Of a stretch of 64,000 bases of DNA, positions 57,470-64,000 are shown in pieces (the stretch's first letter is position 1; every line of letters starts with the position of its first letter). Both the position numbers and the translations under genes were made by a program. The notes below the pieces were generated by a model. It was not told where the DNA came from. It was given only the letters and a program-made list of their open reading frames with translations, and did no database searches. Origin of the DNA: Halichoerus grypus (lineage: Eukaryota; Chordata; Mammalia; Carnivora; Phocidae); assembly GCF_964656455.1 (NCBI RefSeq), contig NC_135718.1, forward strand, positions 129,935,966 through 129,999,965, read 5' to 3'.

Positions 57470-57665
57470 TGTCTCACTCATGCACTCACTCATTCATTCA
57501 TTCATTCATTCATTCATTCGAAAAGCAGTTACCCAACAACGGGCATGTGCCTGGCTCTGTGCGAAACATCACAAAGACAAGGACAAATAAGACCATCTCT
57601 GGCCTTGCAACAACTCAGTCTAGGGGAATGAGGCGCAAGGCTGAGGAGCACAGGAAATAAACACC
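57470..57665 (-). repeat. L2 LINE relic with (CATT)n expansion
   Basis: 57488-57519 is (CATT)8, expanded from the L2 end. 'acgggcatgtgcctggctct' and 'acaaagacaaggacaaataa' follow in reverse L2 order. Confidence 0.75.
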
Positions 57666-57734
57666 TCCCATACACACCATCAAAGGCTTTCTCGTGACTG
57701 TCTCCTTGAGCCAAACTCCCTCCCACCCAAAGCC

Positions 57735-58040
57735 CCATATAACCAACCAACATTTACTGAGTCCCTGCTATGCGCCAGTGCGCTCGAATCAGCCGTGGTT
57801 TGGAGGAGAGAGGGCAGGATGAGCAGACAATGGAACCAGGAATTACCGGACAGGCGCCCAGGGACACTGAGACTGTTTGTATCTCACCTCTGATGTGATA
57901 AAGCAGTCTCATGGGGCCCGGCTTTACACTCATACCCACTTCCTACCTTCGCTCATGTGAGCCTTGGGGTTGCAGGTGGGGCAGGAATTGTTACTCCCAT
58001 TTTCGAGATGAGGAAATTGAAGCTCAGAAAGGGAAGAGCA
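57735..58040 (-). repeat. Degenerate MIR, cut by a SINE
   Basis: 57735-57780 has 'acatttactgagtccctgct' and 'atgcgccagtgc'. 57975-58035 has 'cccattttcgagatgaggaa' and 'attgaagctcagaaaggga'. The space between is too large for one MIR, so there may be two relics. Confidence 0.5.
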
Positions 58041-58242
58041 GGGCGCCTGGGTGGCTCAGTGGTTAAGCATCTGCCTTCAGCTCAGGTCATAATCCCAGGG
58101 TCCTGGGATCAAGCCCCGCATCGGGCTCCCTGCTCAGCGGGGAGCCTGCTTCTCCCTCTATCCTTCCCCCCTTCTCATGATCTCTCGCTCTCTCACTCTC
58201 TCTCTCAAATAAATAAATAAAATCTTTTTTAAAAAAAGAAGA
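58041..58242 (+). mobile_element. Can-SINE (SINEC)
   Basis: The head is GGGCGCCTGGGTGGCTCAG, the middle is CT-rich and the end is AAATAAATAAATAAAATCTT plus A-rich. The flanks AGAAAGGGAAGAGCA (58026-58040) and AGAAGGAGAAAAGCA (58243-58257) are an imperfect target duplication. Confidence 0.95.
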
Positions 58243-58867
58243 AGAAGGAGAAAAGCACGGGATTAAAAGGAGGAACCCAGGCTCTAGAGCTCACCTGTGA
58301 CGCTAACAAATCCACATGTCTATCGGCACACTCCCACCCTCCCATCCCACCTCGCCAAAAGTCGGTTTTCCTTCCCCACGACAACCTCTTCAATTCTTCA
58401 GCCTGGCAGCCACAGTTTTAGGTGGAGGCAAGCAGGCTTGGATGTCTCTGGATGGCCCAGTGATGCTAATGAGGACCCAGGAACCAAGCAACATCAGAAA
58501 AATGACCTCACCACCAGAGGCCGGGATGCATTGAACAGGCTAATTGCAAGTATTAGGCTAATTAAAAGCAAATTGGCCCCTGCAATTATAGACTCAGGTT
58601 TTCAGGTAATGATGAGCCAGACGGGGTGGACATGGTGATGTCAGAGCTAAGAAGGGGCCTCACCTCCTCCATGGAGGGGGATCCTAGGCCCTGCAGGGGT
58701 AAAGCCTGAGCATCCATGAATGTTTATCAGATCTGCACTGAGGTGCCCAGCCTTATTTCCTGAATTCACACAGTCAGGACCAACCCTTAAGAGAGACTAA
58801 ATAAATGGGGGAGGAGGATTTGATGGTCACCCTAAATACTATCAACCCTAAACACATTTCTTACCAA
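58243..58867. other. Unique DNA with an ATTA-rich patch
   Basis: 58535-58625 contains 'ggctaattgcaagta', 'aggctaattaaaagca', 'caattatagac' and 'ggtaatgatgagcc', five homeodomain-type cores in about 90 bp. It is probably a conserved non-coding element; not gene-like. Confidence 0.4.
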
Positions 58868-59426
58868 CTGACCCCTCCTTGTCACATCTATCCAGAGTGG
58901 GCCCGGTTCCCGGGAGCCCTCTCTGCGCTTCCCAAAGTAGCGCTAGTTGATCTGATAAACTAATTCTGGGCTTGGTTCTGGTCTGATCTTTGAGTTAAAG
59001 CACTGCATTCTGATACACATTGTTTCAATGCACGCATCTAACAATAACTGACATTTGGATAATTATCTGCAGTTTACAAAGCACTTCCATATGTATATAT
59101 ATATTACTCTCCTGGCAATCAACTAGTTAAGTGGCTAGTGATACTAACCCCATTTTTCAGAACAGGAAACAAAAGTGCAAAGAGATTAAGGGACTTGCTA
59201 CAAATCACACAGCTCTGCTAATTTGGACGAGGGTTTGAATCTATGTCTTCAAGTTCCAGATAGGCCTTCTTTCCACAACCCGCGAGGGCAGCGTACCCAC
59301 TCAGTCTTATTATTAACACGCAGCCCAGAATTAGTTTATCAGATCAACTAGCGCTACTTTGGGAAGCGCAGAGAGGGCTCCCGGGAAGAGGGCACCCTGT
59401 GGATAGATGTGACAAGGAAGGGTCAG
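58868..59426. repeat. 105-bp inverted repeat with 349-bp spacer
   Basis: The left arm 58868-58972 pairs with the right arm 59322-59426 as reverse complements with no gaps, 99 of 105 positions identical. The inner 66 bp (58907-58972 against 59322-59387) are perfect. Five of the six mismatches lie within 13 bp (58894-58906). The arms are not SINE, LINE or known transposon ends by eye. The 349-bp spacer holds a MIR. The arms could form a long hairpin in RNA or a cruciform in DNA. Confidence 0.93.
59040..59290 (-). repeat. MIR SINE in the inverted-repeat spacer
   Basis: 'taacaataactgacatttgg', 'gcagtttacaaagcacttcc', 'ccatttttcagaacaggaaa', 'gggacttgctacaaatcaca' and 'gagggtttgaatctatgtct' are reverse MIR landmarks, nearly complete. 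Confidence 0.85.
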
Positions 59427-59749
59427 TAAGGACACACACAGCGGGGAGGGGGCTCCAGGGCAGAGTCCTGTGTGCAGAAGACACATGAGGAGCCAAATCC
59501 CCTTCATCCAGGCACCTGCCAGAAGTCCCCAGAAGTGTGACATTCCAGGGGATCATGTTCTGTACTGGTGGGACCGCACCACGTGCGTGAGGCTCCAGGA
59601 AAGCCTGAGAAAGGAATTGGGGCCATTGGAGGAATAGGGGCATTTAGCCCAGGACAGGAGACCTGGGGGGCTTGGAGGGTGGAGATCATGATACCATCTT
59701 CAGATCTCTGTGCTTCTCACACACACCAACAACAGTAAAATAAGAGCAA
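59427..59749. other. Unique non-coding DNA
   Basis: No gene is recognised. The short overlapping frames at 59331-59689 are not convincing. Confidence 0.5.
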
Positions 59750-59990
59750 ACGCATGTGTCGATCTGCTCAGCGTGATTCTACCTGCTCTGTAGATGAGAC
59801 CTCGCCTATCTCCACAAGAGGGGCATGAAATAGGTAACTTCATTATCCTCATCTTACAGGTGGAGAAACTGAGGCACGGAGAGATTTAAGTCACTATCAA
59901 GGTTGTATCACTGGTAGGTGATAGAGCCCAGATTCAACCCGAATTCCACCCCCCTTCATCCCCCATCCCCCAACCCCCATCACTGCCATC
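59750..59990 (-). repeat. MIR SINE
   Basis: 'cctcatcttacaggtggaga', 'aactgaggcacggagagatt' and 'gatagagcccagattcaacc' are reverse MIR landmarks, with a degenerate upstream half. Confidence 0.8.
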
Positions 59991-60208
59991 TTGACGACTG
60001 CACTAAACCTTAAATCTCACTCCTAATCAAACAAACACATTACAACAATGAAGCGATGGATGAAAGCAATGACAATGTTATAATGTTCAATGCTGATGCT
60101 CGTATAAGAAAACATGTTCTTGAACACAACTGCCAGGAATGTAAATTAGTAATTTCCAACAAAGAATTTGGCAAAATATGGCAAAATATTTTAAAACACA
60201 GCAATTCC

Positions 60209-61008
60209 TGTTGGTGGGAATGCAAACTGGGGCAGCCACTCTGGAAAACAGTATGGAAGTTCCTCAAAAAGTTATAAATAGAACTATCCAACCATCCAGC
60301 AATGGCACTACTGGGTATTTACCTAAAGAATACAAAAATACTGGGACGCCTGAGTGGCTCAGTCGGTTAAGCGTCTGCCTTCGGCTCAGGTCATGATCCC
60401 AGGGTTGTGGGATCGAGTCCCACATCGGGCTCCTTGCTCAGCAAGGAGCCTGCTTCTCCCTCTGCCTGCCTCTGTCTCTCTCTCTCTGATAAATAAATAA
60501 AATCTTAAAAAAAAAAAAAAAGAATACAAAAATACTAATTCAAAGGGATACGTGCACTCCTATGTTTAAAGCAGCATTCTCTACAGTAGCCAAGATATGG
60601 AAGCAGCCCAAGTGCCCATCCATAGATGAATGAATGGATAAAGAAGAGGTGGTGTGTATATATAATGGAATATTAGTCACAAGAAAGAATGAAGTCTTGC
60701 CATCTGTAAGGACATGGATGGAGCTAGAGAATATAATGCTAATGAAATAAGTCAGTCAGAGAAAGACAAATACCATATGATCTCACTTGTATGTGGAAGT
60801 TAAGAAACAAATCAAACGAGCAAAGGGGGGGAAAAAGAGAGAGAGAGAGACAAACCAAGAAACAGACTCTTAACTATAGAGAACAAACGGATGGTTACCA
60901 GAGGGGAGGTGGGTGGGGGATGGGGGAAACAGGTGGTGGGGATTAAGGAGGGCACTTGTGAGGAGCACCAGGAGATTAAAATAAAAACTTCCAAAAAAAT
61001 AAAATAAA
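60209..61008 (+). mobile_element. Young 5'-truncated L1, with SINE inside
   Basis: 'gaatgcaaactggggcagcc', 'actctggaaaacagtatgga', 'gaccatatgatctcacttg'-type and 'gaacaaacggatggttacca' are carnivore L1 3' landmarks with little decay. A perfect 16-bp duplication AAAACACAGCAATTCC flanks it (60193-60208 and 61009-61024). Near the end, 'gagcaccagg' jumps directly to 'agattaaaataaaaactt', so part of the usual 3' UTR appears deleted. Confidence 0.9.
60343..60518 (+). mobile_element. Can-SINE (SINEC), in the young L1
   Basis: The head is GGGACGCCTGAGTGGCTCAG, then GGGATCGAGTCCCACATCGG (B-box side), a shortened CT middle, GATAAATAAATAAAATCTTA and poly-A. A perfect 18-bp duplication AAAGAATACAAAAATACT lies at 60325-60342 and 60519-60536. 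Confidence 0.97.
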
Positions 61009-61660
61009 AAAACACAGCAATTCCATTTCTAGAAATGTAACCTAAGGAAAAAAAATCATTGATATGTGCAAAGATTCAGATATTTATATGTTCATTGCAG
61101 CATTGCTTATAAAAGCAAAAAGCTGGAAACAACTAGTTTAACAAGGGGGTCAATTAAATAAATAGAATAGATATATAATGAAACGCTAGGAAGCCACTTA
61201 TGTAAGTGACAAAAATATATAGGGTCCAAAATGTTAATAGTACATATGTGTATTGTGATAATATAGTTACATGTCCACGCATGGATTCATAAAAACATAT
61301 ATGTATCAACATGGTAAAATTATATACCAAACCTCTGAGACAATTATGGGCAATTTTAATCTTTTCTCTATCTGTTTTTCAGTTTTTTTAAATGGCTATG
61401 TATTATTTTTCAACTCAGAATCGTAATTTTTAACGTATATACTCTATCGCATTAATTCTATGTCTTGGGATTTATCCTAAGGAAAGAATCCAAAACACAG
61501 AAAAGGCCTTTGCACACAAATGTTCATGTTGTGTTATTTGTAAAAGGAAAATAAGGGTAACAACCTAAATGTCCCAATACAAAACTGGTTACATAAAATA
61601 CATTACATCCACACATTATTATATGCTATTTTAATATGAAGAAAACCATCTTTATCACCA

Positions 61661-62474
61661 CGGGAAAGAGAGCTGACTGTTTTGTGCCGCTTCAAAGAAT
61701 CAGAACCAAAGGGCAGGCCTTAGAAGTGGGCAGATTTTGATTCCATATAGAAGAATGTTCTAACCATGGAGCAGGCTGCCTGGTGGGGTAATGAGCTCCC
61801 CGTCGCTGGAGGCTGGGGCTCCCAGCAGGGAGGGAACAGAGGGCTCGTCTGGGCTTGGAGGGAGGCTGGACCAGACAGTCTCTGGGGGGCATCGGAAGGT
61901 GTGGGTGCTGAGCAGGAGCCCACCTGGACTGATCGACCGCCAAGGGAAGAACCCCACTCAGCCTGCCTCGAGGCCTTTCCGTCTCTGTTCCACATTGATT
62001 TCTAAATGTTTCCCAACCAAACCGTTCTTTCCTCTCTAAATGTTGTTTTTTTTTTTTAATTGCTTGGGGACTGGCCTGCTAAAGTCATCTCACTAATAAC
62101 GCACTGGCTCCCAGACCACCTCAGCCCAGAGCTCAATCCACTGCACCAAACCTCTGGCAGCCAGAACCCCCGGCCCCCGCTGCTCAGCAAGCTCTCCCTG
62201 ACGCCCAGCAGCAGTCCTCTTCCTCCTGACCCTCCCCTGGGGGACACATGGATCGGGTGCCTGCCAGGTGCCAAGCTCCGTGCCAATGTCTTCGGGGATC
62301 CTCGCTCCAGGCCAGCGAGGGGAGCGCTGAGGACCAGGACCTCGCTTCTTCACGCTGGCCTGGGCCCCCTCTCCGCTCAGCTCCCTCTTCCGCGCCCCGA
62401 GGCCACAGGCCGGGCCTGGACAGGCCACGATGTCCGCCTGGGAGCCAGGGCTGGGTGCCCCGCTCGCTGACTTC
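61661..62474. other. Unique non-coding DNA, GC-rich end
   Basis: No gene is recognised. 62265-62470 is GC- and CpG-rich but short of a convincing CpG island. Open frames on both strands cover it (62060-62523 and 62093-62428) with no domain. Confidence 0.45.
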
Positions 62475-62760
62475 CTCGGTAATTACTTCATTTACACCGA
62501 GCAGGAAGAATCCGACTCAATAATCTAGGCAGACACGTTAAAAGTAATTATCTGTGTAATGCGTCCTGCACCGTCACCTTCCTGTGAAGATGGGAAAAAA
62601 GCTGAACCCGGCAAAAAAAATTTAAAAAAAAAGCCCCCATTGTCTCGAGCCTGTGCAGCGCCCGCCAGGATTAATTACACACCAGCGCTAACACAGTTAT
62701 CACCTCGCCACTGATTGGAAAACCAAGGACTTTTAATAATTCATATCTGCAGCCCAGCAC
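62475..62760. promoter_or_regulatory. Homeodomain-rich CNE-like block
   Basis: TAATTA occurs at 62480-62485, 62545-62550 and 62672-62677. CCATTGT (SOX type) lies at 62637-62643, CTGATTGG (NF-Y-type CCAAT box) at 62711-62718, and 'cttttaataattcatatc' at 62730-62747. The block is unique, contains no detectable repeat and is unlike its GC-rich flanks. This composition is typical of deeply conserved developmental enhancers. Conservation cannot be measured from one sequence. Confidence 0.4.
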
Positions 62761-64000
62761 TCTGCGCCCTGTGAGCAGATACAGAGAGCTGCCTGTTTTC
62801 TGTAAGGTTGCCCAGCGGCGGGGCCAGGAGGCCTGCCCCGGCCCCTCCAGCCGCCCCCACCGGGAGATGGCTCCCAGCCTCGGGCCACTACCCGGTCCTT
62901 CCAGGAGCCAGCGCCCGCTGTGCCTCTATGGGACCTCCCTCCCACCTCCTCTCCACCACCGGGATCTGCTCATCTCCTGCCCGAGCTGAAATGCAGCTGC
63001 GCCGAGGTGGAAGGCCACAGAAAGCCTCCCTGGCTCCGTGCTCCCCCAGAGGGGCCTGGAAGCCAGGATTTGGGGGGGCTTTGTAAGGGGGGATGCCTAC
63101 GATCTGGACAAGGCCATCTGGACAGCCGGCTCAGGCTGAGACATGCCCACAGGGCTCCCACCCCCAGGCATTCAGGAGACCCCCCCCCCCCAGGGAGCCA
63201 GCCACCCAAACTGCCAGACTGAGGGCAAGGGGTCTATAGGGGTAGGGGAAGAACTGCAAGCTCAGAAGACCCTCTCTGGCTCGGACTCTGACTCCAACTC
63301 CATCCCCTCCCACCACCTCCCCCTTTCTGCAGCCCTCCCCACCCCTGCACCCTCGGGCTAGCTCCCTCTGTCCTGCCTCTCCCGTCTCTGGCCTTCCCAG
63401 GCTCCAGCCCCCTCTCTTCCCTTCTCTGGCTGGCCTGTGGTCACAAAGAGCCTCTCTCTAGCCTCTTCTCTCTTCTCCCTCTGCCTTCCCATCTAACCCC
63501 CTCCCTACCCCCCCCCACCCCTCTCTGCCAACTCCCCCACCTTGCTGCTTTGCCCAGAACCTCACACAATAAGGCTGAGGCTCTGTTAGCTGCAGCCTGA
63601 CCCCACCATTACGAACCCATCCCCTCAGGCCCCCAGGCCCACGTACCAGGCCTCAGCTCCTCAGGTGCTCCCCACTAAATCTGAGATCCCAGAGATCAGC
63701 TGCCCCAAGGAATTCAAGAGCCTCAGTGGCCCTGGGCCCCAACCTCAGACCCATAAAATACACATGCCGTGACCCCTCACCACATTGAGGGAGGTGAGTC
63801 CCTGGGGCTGACCCGAGCCTGACCCCTGGACCCCCCTCCATCTCTCCTTCTTGCTGGCCTTCAACTCACTTCTGGCAAGATTAGAGGCAGGGTGGGGCTG
63901 GCCTCTTTGCTCTAGCCAGGCTGGGGGGGCCCAGCTAGACCCTAGGAGGCTGGCAGCCCCAAAGCTGGCCTCACCCAAGAGATGCAATTCAAATGTAATA
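62761..64000. other. Unique GC-rich DNA with a pyrimidine tract
   Basis: No gene is recognised. A poly-C run lies at 63180-63192. 63360-63545 is mostly C and T. Open frames of up to 100 codons are overlapping and low-complexity. Confidence 0.45.
63360..63545 (+). repeat. Polypyrimidine-rich tract
   Basis: The stretch is about 185 bp that is largely C and T, with CTCTCT, CCCTCC and CCCCCCCC motifs. It could form triplex or i-motif structures. Confidence 0.65.

Larger units (their letters stand above)
60040..61660 (+). mobile_element. Old L1/HAL1 LINE 3' region, split by a young L1
   Basis: The segment resumes after the young L1 (61025 on) with 'catttctagaaatgtaacct', 'tatgttcattgcagcattgc' and 'aaaaagctggaaacaactag'. 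A second similar block follows at 61440-61600 ('gggatttatcctaaggaaag', 'caacctaaatgtcccaatac'), so two related old fragments may lie in tandem. It is decayed, with no open frame. Confidence 0.75.

Overview
The window reads as non-coding DNA from a carnivoran mammal, most likely an arctoid caniform (bear, seal or mustelid group). The evidence is 18 tRNA-derived carnivore SINEs (Can-SINE/SINEC). They have the typical GCCTGGGTGGCTCAG-type head, a CT-rich middle and an AAATAAATAAAATCTT tail, and most carry clear target-site duplications. The youngest dog-type SINEC head (GATCCCTGGGTGGCGCAG) was not seen, which argues weakly against a canid. I find no open reading frame, tRNA, rRNA or other gene that I can recognise or defend. 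The longest open frames (287, 232 and 210 codons) lie in GC-rich unique DNA, are low-complexity, and look like chance. The sequence is therefore best read as intergenic or deep intronic.

Layout. 1-2554 is unique DNA with several transcription-factor motif clusters. 2555-4540 is an old 3' L1 split by a short SINE. 4541-24265 is mostly unique DNA with MIR/L2 relics, an ancient LTR (about 9755-10170), a hAT element split by a SINE (19453-20085) and four SINEs. 24266-37320 carries L2 and MIR relics and four SINEs. 37324-40209 is SINE-rich, including two SINEs in tandem where the second landed in the duplicated target of the first. 41000-46200 is unique and GC-rich, with a very strong G-quadruplex tract and long poly-C runs. 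46210-46960 is an MLT1-like LTR split by a SINE. 48740-51500 is a mosaic of MER5-type hAT relics, a MIR and nested SINEs. 51500-60040 is mostly unique but holds two striking items: a pair of RFX X-boxes at 56373-56418 and a 105-bp inverted repeat at 58868-58972/59322-59426. 60040-61660 is a three-level nest (SINE in a young L1 in an old L1/HAL1). 61660-64000 is unique DNA with a homeodomain-motif-rich, CNE-like block (62475-62760) and a long pyrimidine-rich tract.

The main biological content is therefore repeat history plus candidate cis-regulatory elements. Repeat families were named by eye from remembered consensus features. MIR and L2 boundaries are approximate (plus or minus some tens of bases), and subfamily assignments need RepeatMasker. 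The regulatory calls are motif-based inferences.
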